From Megaleporinus macrocephalus (taxonomy: Eukaryota; Chordata; Actinopteri; Characiformes; Anostomidae): a stretch of DNA of 64,000 nt. Both the position numbers and the translations under genes were made by a program. The stretch is from the NCBI GenBank assembly GCA_021613375.1, contig CM038705.1, forward strand, positions 9,385,095-9,449,094, read 5' to 3'. Positions 1 to 9,100 of the stretch are shown piece by piece. Position 1 is the stretch's first letter. Each line of letters starts with the position of its first letter. The notes under the pieces were generated by a model. That model did no database searches, was not told the DNA's origin, and was given only the letters and a program-made list of their open reading frames with translations.

Positions 1-250
1 TCTTGTCCTGGCGTTGGGGTTTTTTATCTCCCCGCTGTTGCCGTCTGTGAGCGGATTCAGGTGGGACGATTATTGTTCGCGGGCCCTGCGTGATTAACGA
101 GCCCCGCCCCCTGGCCACGTGCAGGCTTCGGCTGTCCACAACATTGGTGCTGTACCAACACGTGGCTTCCGCGCCTGAAAACCCTCTGTTGTCCTGGGAG
201 GGAACGTGCGTCCTGCCGGGCCGGCGCTGGGTGGCACAGGGTCGGCCACA
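1..250 (-). repeat. 3' LTR of the Gmr1-type element (partial)
   Basis: Matches 4920-5169 base for base except position 65. On the minus strand it begins TGTGGCC directly after the polypurine tract. The remaining ~415 bp of this LTR lie left of the window. Confidence 0.92.
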
Positions 251-264
251 GTCTCCCCCCCTTA
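251..264 (-). other. Polypurine tract (plus-strand primer) of the Gmr1-type element
   Basis: On the minus strand this reads as a purine run centred on seven G residues (C run at 255-261), ending immediately before the TG of the 3' LTR, as expected for plus-strand DNA priming in LTR elements. Confidence 0.8.
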
Positions 265-391
265 GAGACCTCCCAGGGCTACCCGAGAAGGCATGGTCGC
301 TGTCGGGGAGACGTGAGAGTGCGTCCGCATTGGCGTTCAGGCGCCCAGGTCTATGCTGCACCTGGAACGAGAAACCCTGGAGCGAGAGAAA

Positions 392-1597
392 TCAGCGTGT
401 TATCCGGGGGTTGGTGTCCTTAGCCTTGGCTAGCCATTGCAGAGGAGCATGATCAGTAACCAGCGTGAAATGCCGACCTGTCAAGTAGAACTTGAGCTCC
501 TCCACGGCCCATTTGATCGCCAACGCTTCTCTTTCCAGGGCAGCATAGCGGCGTTCTGCGGCGGAGAGTTTCCGGCTGATGAACAGGACTGGGTGTTCTT
601 CCCCGTCGAAAATCTGGGTAAGGACTGCCCCTAGGCCCGTTTCCGAGGCGTCCGTCTGGACGATGAAAGGGAGGCCAAAGTCCGGGTTTTTCAACACAGG
701 GGAGGAAGTAAGGTGGGTCTTGAGTGCCACAAATGCCTCTTCCGCGGCAGCTGTCCAGGTCAGCCGCTCCGGCTGGTTTTTCTTGGTGAGGTCTGAGAGA
801 GGGGAGGCCAGAGAGGAAAAGTTGGGAACAAACCTTCTGTAATACCCCGCCAGCCCCATGAAGGCCCGTACTTCCTTCTTCGTCCGCGGCCGGGGCCAGT
901 GCAAGATAGCTGCTATTTTCTTTTCTTGTGGCTGGAGTAGGCCCCGTCCTATCCGGTATCCTAAGTAGTGGGCTTCTGTGAGCCCGAGGTTACATTTGGC
1001 GGGGTTAGCCGTGAGTCCCGCCCCACGGAGCTCGGACAGAACCTTTTCCAGATGGAGTACATGTTCAGCCCACGTCTCGGAATGGATGATGACGTCATCC
1101 AGGTATGAGGCTGCATACTTGCGATGGGGTCTAAGAACGATGTCCATCAGTCGCTGGAAGGTGGCGGGTGCTCCATGGAGGCCGAACGGAAGAACCGTGT
1201 AATGCCAGTGCCCAGAGGGAGTGGAGAAAGCAGTCTTCTCGCGGGCCTCAGGGGCGAGCATGACCTGCCAATAGCCCTTTGTGAGGTCCAGGGTGGATAT
1301 GAACCGCGCCTTCCCCAGCTGGACAATGAGCTCATCTACCCGGGGCAGAGGGTATGAGTCAAAGTCTGTTACGGCATTGAGCTTCCGGAAGTCATTGCAA
1401 AACCTCCAGCTCCCATCCGGCTTTGGCACTAAGACGATGGGGCTGGACCAGGGACTAGCGGAGGGTTCTATGACTCCCAACTGGAGCATTCTGTCGATTT
1501 CCTCCTCGACGACCTGCCTTCGTGCTTCAGGGAGGCGGTACGGTCGCTGTCGCACCACCACATGGGGGGGGGGTGCGGAGGTGGTGTTGTACCACAT
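392..1597 (-). CDS. Reverse transcriptase-RNase H part of Gmr1-type pol, ended by an internal stop
   Basis: The 401-residue frame carries a full Ty3/Gypsy RT: the PYRLPEARR entry motif, SPIVLVPKPDGSWRFCNDFR, LPFGLHGAPATFQ and the catalytic YLDD, then the connection region and RNase H (VQTDASETGLGAVL; final TDHAPLQWL). It should be translated as the C-terminal part of one polyprotein with the upstream gag-PR-INT frame; the two frames overlap at 1527-1597 and separate at the G10 run 1564-1573. The frame ends at a TGA (392-394). The same frame beyond it continues with conserved RNase H tail residues (HRPGRLNANADALSR) down to the polypurine tract, so the TGA is a nonsense mutation of a probable Trp codon, not the natural terminus. 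Confidence 0.9.
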   Translation of the reverse strand: MWYNTTSAPPPHVVVRQRPYRLPEARRQVVEEEIDRMLQLGVIEPSASPWSSPIVLVPKPDGSWRFCNDFRKLNAVTDFDSYPLPRVDELIVQLGKARFISTLDLTKGYWQVMLAPEAREKTAFSTPSGHWHYTVLPFGLHGAPATFQRLMDIVLRPHRKYAASYLDDVIIHSETWAEHVLHLEKVLSELRGAGLTANPAKCNLGLTEAHYLGYRIGRGLLQPQEKKIAAILHWPRPRTKKEVRAFMGLAGYYRRFVPNFSSLASPLSDLTKKNQPERLTWTAAAEEAFVALKTHLTSSPVLKNPDFGLPFIVQTDASETGLGAVLTQIFDGEEHPVLFISRKLSAAERRYAALEREALAIKWAVEELKFYLTGRHFTLVTDHAPLQWLAKAKDTNPRITR

Positions 1598-4349
1598 GAG
1601 TTCGGCCTGGCTGGCTGGAGAAAACGTCCAGGAATCGATGGACTGTGGCTTCCAGCTGGTTATGCTGTTCCGGGGATAGGTCCTCGCCCTGGGGTACCGT
1701 ATGAGGCGGGGAGGAGACCTGGGCTAGAGCAGAGAGCAGAGGGACAGGCTCCAGCCAATTTTTCAGCAGATTTACATGGTATAATTGTTCGGGTTTTCTC
1801 TTACCAGGCTGCTCGAGCTTGTAGTTCACCTCACCCACCTTCTCCTTGATGGTGAACGGTCCCTGCCAGGAAGCGAGGAACTTGCAGGTGGTGGTGGGCA
1901 CAAGCAGCATGACTCTGTCTCCTGGCCGGAACTCACGGGGTTGGGCCGGCCGGTTGTAGACTCGCTGCTGGGCTCGTTGGGCGTCTAGCATGTGCTCTCG
2001 GACGATGGGGAGTACCTGGTCGATGCGGTGTTGCATCTGCTGTACATACTCTATGACAGACCGATGGGGTGATGGTTGTTCTTCCCAAGCCTCCTTTACT
2101 ATATCTAGCAGGCCCCGGGGCCTATGCGCATAAAGGAGCTCGAATGGAGAAAACCCAGTGGAGGCTTGGGGGATTTCCCGCACTGCAAACAGGACATGGG
2201 GGAGGAGCAGATCCCAGTCGCGTCCGTCTTGATCCACGTTTTTTTTTAACATCCTTTTTAGCGTTTGGTTAAAACGCTCTGTGAGGCCGTCTGTCTGAGG
2301 GTGGTAGACGGAGGTCCGTAAGTGGTGGATTTTTAAAAGTTTGCACAGATCGGACATTAGGCGTGAAACAAAGGGAGTTCCTTGGTCCGTGAGGGTCTCC
2401 TTTGGGATGCCCACCCGCGAAAAGAGGAGAACTAACTCTCTGGCCACAGCTTGCGAGGTCGCCTTCCTCAGGGGGATCGCCTCCGGATAACGGGTAGCGT
2501 AGTCAACCAGAACCAGTATATATTCGTGTCCCCGGGAGGATTTAGGGAGAGGCCCGACTAAGTCCATCCCGAGCCTCTCGAAGGGCACACCAATTATGGG
2601 TAGGGGAATCAGGGGCGCTGGGGGAGGTCGTTTAGGTGAGTGGAGCTGGCATGTTGGGCAGCGCATACAGAAGTTTTTCACTTCTGCCCGGATACCCGGC
2701 CAGAAGAATCGGGGAAGCAGGCGGTTTAGGGTTGCATCAGAGGCAAGGTGACCACTTAGTGGGTGGTGGTGGGCCAGATGCATTACGGCATCGATTCGAG
2801 ATCGGGGAACTAGCAGCTGTTCGACGGGGCTCCCCGAAAGACGGGTGTGCTGGTAGAGGAGGTTATTTTTCACCATAAAGTAGGTAGGGGGCAGTGGAAC
2901 GGAGCTGTGTGGGTGCCCGTCTATGCTCTTAACATTGGCCCAGGCATGTTTGAGGCGATCATCCTCTCTTTGCTCCCGGTGGAAACCCCGTTCGTGCAGC
3001 ACCTGTTGGTAAAAGGACAAGAGATTAATTCTCCCTCCCGTTTTCTCACCTCCAGATTCGGAGTCTGCTGTGTCAACCCCGGCACGGGCCAAAAAGGAGG
3101 AACCCCGGGATCCCGGGCTGCGAGCCGAAACTGGCCGCTTCTGGCGATGACGTTTCTGTTGCCCCACTGGTAGCGGCCGCGTACGGAGCTCCTCCTCAAA
3201 CCTCGGAAAATCCCGGCCCACCAAGAGTGGGACTGGTAGGTCCTGCAGGAGGCCAATGGTCAAGTCCCAGCTCCCATGGCGGCTACCGAGATGTACCTGT
3301 GCAGCCGGCACCTTCCGAACGTCTCCGTGGACACAGGAGACATCCAGGAGTAGTCCGGAGGGTTCGAGCCATGGGACGGCGGAGGTCCTGGCGAGGGTGA
3401 TGGTGCTCCCTGAATCGAGGGTGCCGGTGAGGCGTCGTCCATTGATGGTGAAGGTACGGGTCGGACTTGATCGGGGCGCCTCCTGGTGCAGGGAGCAGCC
3501 GCCTAGCCAGGCCTTGGCGGTCGGGGCTCGGGGTGAGGAGTCTGGCTTGGTAGGCATGGGTACATCCTGGCCCCCAGGGGAGGGGGGCGGCGCTCTCTCC
3601 CGGGAGGGCTCCGTAGTCCGGAAGGACCGTTCGTCTCGGTGGGGTCGTGAAAAATCCCGGCGGGGGGGAAGTGGGTGTTCTCGCTTTTCGGAACGTGAGA
3701 GCGAAAAGACGTTTTCGGCCGCTTCGGTGGCCTCAACCATCTCACGGGCGGTGCTCGCCCCCTTTAGGCCTACCGCTTTCCTTAACTCGAGGGGAAGGCC
3801 GCAGAGGTAGTGATCCATTGTCACCCGCTCGACGACCGCCTCGGCTCCCAACGCGTCGGGCTGCAACCACCTCCGAGCTGTTCTCATCAAGTGCGTCATC
3901 TGAGGCCGGGATGGAAGATGCGGTTTGTACGTACAGCGGTGGAACTCTGAAGCGGCCGCCGCAGAACTGAGGCCAACCCGGGCGAGGATCTCGTCTTTCA
4001 GTAGATCGTAGTCCTGGGCTTGGGGGGGCGGAAGAGCATAATAGGCCAGTTGTGCCTCGCCGGTGAGGAAGGGGGCGATGATGGCCGACCACTCCTCCCT
4101 GTCCCACATCTCCCGCTCGGCGATACACTCAAATGTGTGGAGGAAGGCTTCCACATCATCCTCGGCGCAGAGTTTAGTGAGCACTTGGTGCGCCGTTTTG
4201 CGTGCATCTGGAAGGGGGGCCGCTCCTGGGTGGGCCCGATGCGAGGCGAGGAGGTCCTCTGTGACGTGCTTTAGTCCTCTTGCGAGTTCCTGAGTAACCT
4301 CTTGCTGTCTCAGGTTACATTCAAGGAGGTGTTGTAGGACTTGTTCCAT
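1527..4349 (-). CDS. Gag-protease-integrase polyprotein of Gmr1-type retrotransposon
   Basis: The open frame extends up to 4418, but the likely start is the ATG at 4349-4347 (MEQVLQHLLE), because upstream codons come from the A/T-rich leader. Residue numbers here count from 4418. Gag/capsid (about 24-240) includes a SCAN-like helical core (FLHTFE, WLQP, a conserved GLP) followed by an Arg/Pro-rich segment; no CCHC knuckle is visible. The aspartic protease has LDSGS at 334-338. Integrase follows: HHCC zinc module (H550, H557, C587, C590) and a DD35E core (D619, D678, E714), with VYHPQTDG and a C-terminal PGDRVMLL/WQGPF region. Integrase is followed by a linker leading into RT rather than by a stop, giving the Gmr1 domain order. 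The last ~12 residues are out of frame after the C10 run on this strand. Confidence 0.92.
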   Translation of the reverse strand: MEQVLQHLLECNLRQQEVTQELARGLKHVTEDLLASHRAHPGAAPLPDARKTAHQVLTKLCAEDDVEAFLHTFECIAEREMWDREEWSAIIAPFLTGEAQLAYYALPPPQAQDYDLLKDEILARVGLSSAAAASEFHRCTYKPHLPSRPQMTHLMRTARRWLQPDALGAEAVVERVTMDHYLCGLPLELRKAVGLKGASTAREMVEATEAAENVFSLSRSEKREHPLPPRRDFSRPHRDERSFRTTEPSRERAPPPSPGGQDVPMPTKPDSSPRAPTAKAWLGGCSLHQEAPRSSPTRTFTINGRRLTGTLDSGSTITLARTSAVPWLEPSGLLLDVSCVHGDVRKVPAAQVHLGSRHGSWDLTIGLLQDLPVPLLVGRDFPRFEEELRTRPLPVGQQKRHRQKRPVSARSPGSRGSSFLARAGVDTADSESGGEKTGGRINLLSFYQQVLHERGFHREQREDDRLKHAWANVKSIDGHPHSSVPLPPTYFMVKNNLLYQHTRLSGSPVEQLLVPRSRIDAVMHLAHHHPLSGHLASDATLNRLLPRFFWPGIRAEVKNFCMRCPTCQLHSPKRPPPAPLIPLPIIGVPFERLGMDLVGPLPKSSRGHEYILVLVDYATRYPEAIPLRKATSQAVARELVLLFSRVGIPKETLTDQGTPFVSRLMSDLCKLLKIHHLRTSVYHPQTDGLTERFNQTLKRMLKKNVDQDGRDWDLLLPHVLFAVREIPQASTGFSPFELLYAHRPRGLLDIVKEAWEEQPSPHRSVIEYVQQMQHRIDQVLPIVREHMLDAQRAQQRVYNRPAQPREFRPGDRVMLLVPTTTCKFLASWQGPFTIKEKVGEVNYKLEQPGKRKPEQLYHVNLLKNWLEPVPLLSALAQVSSPPHTVPQGEDLSPEQHNQLEATVHRFLDVFSSQPGRTHVVQHHLRTPPPCGGATATVPPP

Positions 4350-4484
4350 GCTTGCTCCTTGGGCCAAAATTAAATTTGAGAGAGGGAGAAAAAAAAGAAA
4401 AGAAAAAAAACCCAACAAAAAAAACTGCTGTTTTTTTTTTTTTTTTTTTTTTTTTTGTTATCTACGGTCGTCTGTCGAGGTCAA
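4350..4484 (-). other. Leader of the Gmr1-type element, homopolymer-rich
   Basis: Between primer site and gag ATG. It contains A-rich (about 4389-4424) and T-rich (about 4431-4456) runs on the + strand. The long homopolymers make length errors likely here. Confidence 0.6.
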
Positions 4485-4502
4485 TGCCCGCATTCTCCAC
4501 CA
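4485..4502 (-). other. Primer binding site complementary to tRNA-Ala 3' end
   Basis: The + strand reads TGCCCGCATTCTCCACCA, the 3' terminus (T-arm end, acceptor strand, discriminator A, CCA) of vertebrate tRNA-Ala(AGC) as I know it. It lies two bases inside the 5' LTR boundary, the correct place for minus-strand priming. Confidence 0.75.
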
Positions 4503-4504
4503 GA

Positions 4505-5169
4505 TGTCGCCCTTTTCGGGCCGCGGCTTTGACCAAGAACAGAGACCAAGCGGATGTGAACATAAACAACCCCTGTAGGGGAATTTATTAAGGCCTCCAA
4601 GGGCGGCAGTCCAGCAAAAAAAGAAGGGAAAAAACAAAAATACCCAAAAATTTACCCCAAAACCCCGAAGGAGAGGGAGAGATCCTGGTGTCCGGTATGT
4701 CTCCGTCTCCTAACAGCGAAAAAAGGGGGGGGTGTTCTCCAGGCGCCGGCTTGCCTTTAACCGCCACGATCCTCAGCATTCCGCCTGAGAGTCAGAGAGA
4801 GAGGGGGGGGGGCGTTCAGTCTCCTGCCGGATCGGCAATAGAAAGAGGGGGAAAAAAAGAGAAAAAACACAGAGAGCAGGGTTAGTCAGAGCGGCTGCAT
4901 TCGTCCCAATCACCTCCCTTCTTGTCCTGGCGTTGGGGTTTTTTATCTCCCCGCTGTTGCCGTCTGTGAGCGGATTCAGGTGGGGCGATTATTGTTCGCG
5001 GGCCCTGCGTGATTAACGAGCCCCGCCCCCTGGCCACGTGCAGGCTTCGGCTGTCCACAACATTGGTGCTGTACCAACACGTGGCTTCCGCGCCTGAAAA
5101 CCCTCTGTTGTCCTGGGAGGGAACGTGCGTCCTGCCGGGCCGGCGCTGGGTGGCACAGGGTCGGCCACA
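4505..5169 (-). repeat. 5' LTR of the Gmr1-type element (complete, 665 bp)
   Basis: Bounded by TG at 4505 and CA at 5168-5169 on the + strand (also TG...CA on the minus strand). The inner boundary is set by the primer site, the outer one by the end of homology with 1-250. It should carry the promoter; no convincing TATA box was picked out. Confidence 0.88.
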
Positions 5170-6168
5170 ACTGCTAAAGTGGTCAAATGATGTGTATTAT
5201 ATTAAATATATTAAAGTATGTTTGAAGTATGTATGAAGGGCTCTATGCAAGCCACTGGAGCTCCTCCACACCAAACGTGTCAAACCGTGCCTTTAAGGAC
5301 CAAAGAAATCAAATTGTTGCCACAAAGGTGGAGGGGTATATAATTGTCTAAAATATTTTTGTTTGCCGTAGCATTAACATTACTAAATCATTATTGACAC
5401 TTCATTTCATGTAGCTCCCAACGCACAGCTCTGTGAACATGCGTGATCTACCGCAAATTTATTTTTCCCCATTTGGAATATTATTTGTTATGTTGTTTTG
5501 ATACACAACATACAAAACTCAATAATTCAAAAGGCTTTGAAAGACTTATCTCTGTCTAAAAGGCTGTTAGAGCGCATGTGTCTTTAAGCCCCACCTCCCA
5601 GTCATTCCCAGTATGCTCTGGTTGGTCAGCTCACCCACTCTGTTCAATTGGCAGAACGGTTGAAAGTGGTAGTGGCATGCAGGTTTCCACCACTACAGGC
5701 CTGCCTATGGATTGGGTTATGAAAAGACGTGCTAATAGAAGAAAAAAGGCGGGAATTCCAACAAGGCGTTTTAGGTAGCTGAGAAACATGCTTTCTTTGG
5801 GAGAGAATTTAGTCCCTCTTGTGTGTAACTGTTTACATACAGTTACATACATGTTACATAAAATCTACATAAAGAAAAGATAACAACTATCATGGTATTT
5901 TAATGTTTAAAAAACTACAAAAATAATAAATTACATACTGTCATTGTTTATTTACATGCATTTTGGTATATGATTTAGCTAATTTTATTGTAGCGTTATT
6001 CTCAATGTTTTTCGCTGTAGTTTTAGATCTGTTACAGCTCTGTTGAATATTTTGGACACATCTATGATTTCTTCATTTCTGTTAATTCTGTTAATAGTAA
6101 TTGTTATACATAATTATGTACTTTTTATTCATTTAGCCATGCACATTCATTCATTCTTTCTGTGCCAG
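5170..6168 (+). other. Rest of meprin gene 1 intron 2
   Basis: AT-rich, no coding potential. About 5520-5730 resembles 28950-29100 in intron 2 of gene 2 (shared blocks around 'gtctttaagccccacc', 'ctctgttcaattgg', 'ccactacaggcc'), so it is paralogous intron rather than intergenic DNA. This supports the missing exons 1-2 lying left of the window. Confidence 0.6.
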
Positions 6169-9100
6169 GTTTGAACCTTCAAGAGGAAGGTATCATAGAA
6201 GTGAGTGGATCAGAGAATACTTCTCAGTAATATGTTTTATATTATATATGTCTCTCTGCTGTCTCATGTTTAACTAAGTGTTAATAAAACCTGTTTAAAA
6301 CTAGGCCAAATCTCGGCATCAGAGGAGTGCGATCCTAGGAGACCAATTCCGGTGGAGCGGATACATCCCCTACGTGCTAAATGAAACTCTCTGTACGAAA
6401 CATATATATTTTGATATATTCCATGTTTGTTTTGCCTGTGACCAAAGTGTATTGGGATTACTGTTTCAGACATGAACGAGAAAGGGAACATCTTAAGAGT
6501 GTTCGAGCGGCTGAGACTGAAAGCATGTATTGACTTTAAGCCCCGGACAACAGAGGATGACTACATCTCTGTGGAACACCTACTATGGTGAATTGCAATA
6601 AATGTATTGCGGTCATGCACCTAAACACCACTGAACAGTTTTAAATTTGAAAATTAGCAAACCATTATTATTACTGTAGAATTGTATGTGTTTTATTCAA
6701 CATGAAAAGTAAAAGATGTATTGCACTGATTTAATGCTGCTCAACCTCTTTAAGTTAATTTTCTATTTCAACATTTAAAGGAGATTAAATATGATATAAA
6801 ATAAAAATTAAAAAGTAAATTAGGATTTTTCTGTCCTAGAGGTAATAAATCATTTTATGCTGACTGTCTACTTAGCTCCAGACCCAAACAGCCTATATTT
6901 CCTCAAAATCAACAAAACGCAAATAATACAGCTTAATAATTAAATATTCTGTGAGTTTAGTATGGCTTGTTTGCTTGTCTTATTTTAAATACACTTTCTT
7001 GTGGTTAATACCCAGGATTTAATAGCTTCATAAAATAAAAAACAATTCATTAAAAAAAGCTAAGTTAGCCTGTAAAGAAAATGCAATTGTTTACCTTACC
7101 TATCCTGATTATAAACTAAGAAAAATAAATTTCTTGGTTTGTTGCTGGTGAGAGTCCAACTGGAGGAGCGTTTAGCCTAGACAGAAAGAAAAGAGCAGCT
7201 CCCTGACTGCAGAAACAAATGTCATTTTAAATCTTGCATAATAAGGCTATCCAATAGGGACTGAGTGCACAGGTGGAGCATCAAGCAGCAGGAAACTCAA
7301 GACACTTACAAAATGAATCAAGGTGACCTTGGTTGTTCAGGGAAAGGGTCAATCTGCAAAATATCTCGTAGTGTTGTAGGATTTGGCCCAAAAAAAGAAT
7401 GTATTAATTAAATAATAGCGGCCCAACAATCGAACCATGGGGCACTCCACAGGTCACTGGTGCCCTCTTGAAATTATTATTTTCTATTATTTTATATTCT
7501 ATTTAGTTCCCAAGTCTGTCTATGAGATTGTATTTAAATGAAGATTAAACCTTTTAATTTAGAACAGTCACAGTACTTTAAAGGCTTAAATTTGTTTGCT
7601 TGAAGATGGTTTTAGAGCTGCAATTACTAAATAGACCTAACATCAAGAAAAATACAATATACGCCCATAAGCACTTCATACACTCGGCAAGCTCAACACA
7701 TACAGACTGGGTAAAATATAGTGACATCTGTGATATTTAATCTATTTCAAACTCACATCTACATACATCTACATTTATAAATGATTATTTTTTGTGGTTA
7801 AAGTCATTTTTATAGAAAACAATAATAGGGATACGTAAAAATAAAAATATTCTATTGTTTTAACTATTCCAGCCAGATATTTTGTAAGAAAATATGTGGC
7901 TTAATTATGCAAAAACAAAAAAACAAAAGCACTGACAAAATAAAGCATTTATATGCATGTCCCGGACACTTGAAAGTTTTTTTTGTGGTTAACTAAACTC
8001 ACCTAACTAACTCTCGAAAGGAAAAATTAGTAAAGTGGTCAGATGTTGCACTTTAATGGCTAGGGAGATTTAAATATGACAATTTATTTACATATATTAA
8101 ACGTCTTTGCTCCAAACTTTACCCTCAAATGCTCAGTGATGCACTTTGCTTGGTCAGCATCTGGGCCTAAGTACTTAATGAGACAAGTTTTTTTTTATGT
8201 GCACTTCTTGACTGATTTTACAGGTGCTGGTCATCTGTTGGGAAACAAGGTGGACGGCAGCAGCTCTTTATTGGAAATGATTGTATTTTGTCCGGCTCTA
8301 TTGAGCACGAGTTACTTCACGCTCTGGGCTTCTATCATGAAGAAAACAGACATGATCGAGACGACTACGTGACCATCAATTATACCAACATCCTTGAAGG
8401 TCATTGCTATGTTTGTACAACCTTTTGGTCTTTTTTTGTTCATTAAGTGAGAGACAGACAGTTTTTATAGTAAAGAGCCCAAAAGTTCCAGAGTAAAGCA
8501 GTTAATCCAAGCTGTGCTACATTTATTAAACATGTTGTTTGTGCGCTCACTGCTTTCAGGAAATCAGAACGAATTTGATAAGAAGTCTGAGAGTGAAAGC
8601 ACGACACAGGGAACTCCATATGATTACATGTCTGTGATGCACTCTGACCAAAAGGCTTTCTCCAAATATGACAGACCAACAATCATCACCAAAAACGCTC
8701 AATTCCAACATGTGATTGGTCAACGCTATGGCCTGAGTCCTACAGATATGTTGGAGCTTAACATGCTCTATAAATGCAGTATGTATATATATTTTTTTAC
8801 CTTTATTTTGTCCATTGTTGTTTGTAGTGGGAATAACATGTCATGAAGAAAAACAGTAACTGCAGTCGTGGCCAAAAGTTTTGAGAATTTTAGTTTTCAC
8901 AAAGTTTGCTGCCTCAGTTTGTTTAGAACCTGTTGACAGATGTTTACATGGTATAATTAAGTATGATTATGAGAATTCCATATGTGTCAAATTTTTATTG
9001 ACAAATATATATAGCTTAAGCAAAGACTTCATATTTACAACGTTGACCCTTCTTCTTTAAGACTTCTGCAATTTGCCTCAGCATGCTGGATATCAGCTTC

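Larger units (their letters stand above)
1..5169 (-). mobile_element. Ty3/Gypsy LTR retrotransposon of Gmr1 type (gag-PR-INT-RT-RH), 3' LTR cut by window edge
   Basis: Positions 1-250 repeat 4920-5169 with a single substitution (A at 65, G at 4984), so these are the two LTRs of one element read on the minus strand. Between them lie a tRNA-type primer site, gag, protease, integrase, reverse transcriptase and RNase H, and a polypurine tract. Integrase is encoded before RT, the reverse of the usual Ty3/Gypsy order and the hallmark of the Gmr1 group first known from cod. The element is much more GC-rich than the flanking intron. It sits antisense in intron 2 of the first meprin gene. The low LTR divergence points to recent insertion, but one homopolymer frameshift and one nonsense codon interrupt pol. 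The target-site duplication cannot be tested because the left flank is outside the window. Confidence 0.93.

Noticed and set aside
8400..8405. GTCATT donor after exon 6 as evidence of a dead gene
   Set aside because: The same weak donor is kept in gene 2 (38605), and downstream exons are intact, so it is probably used.
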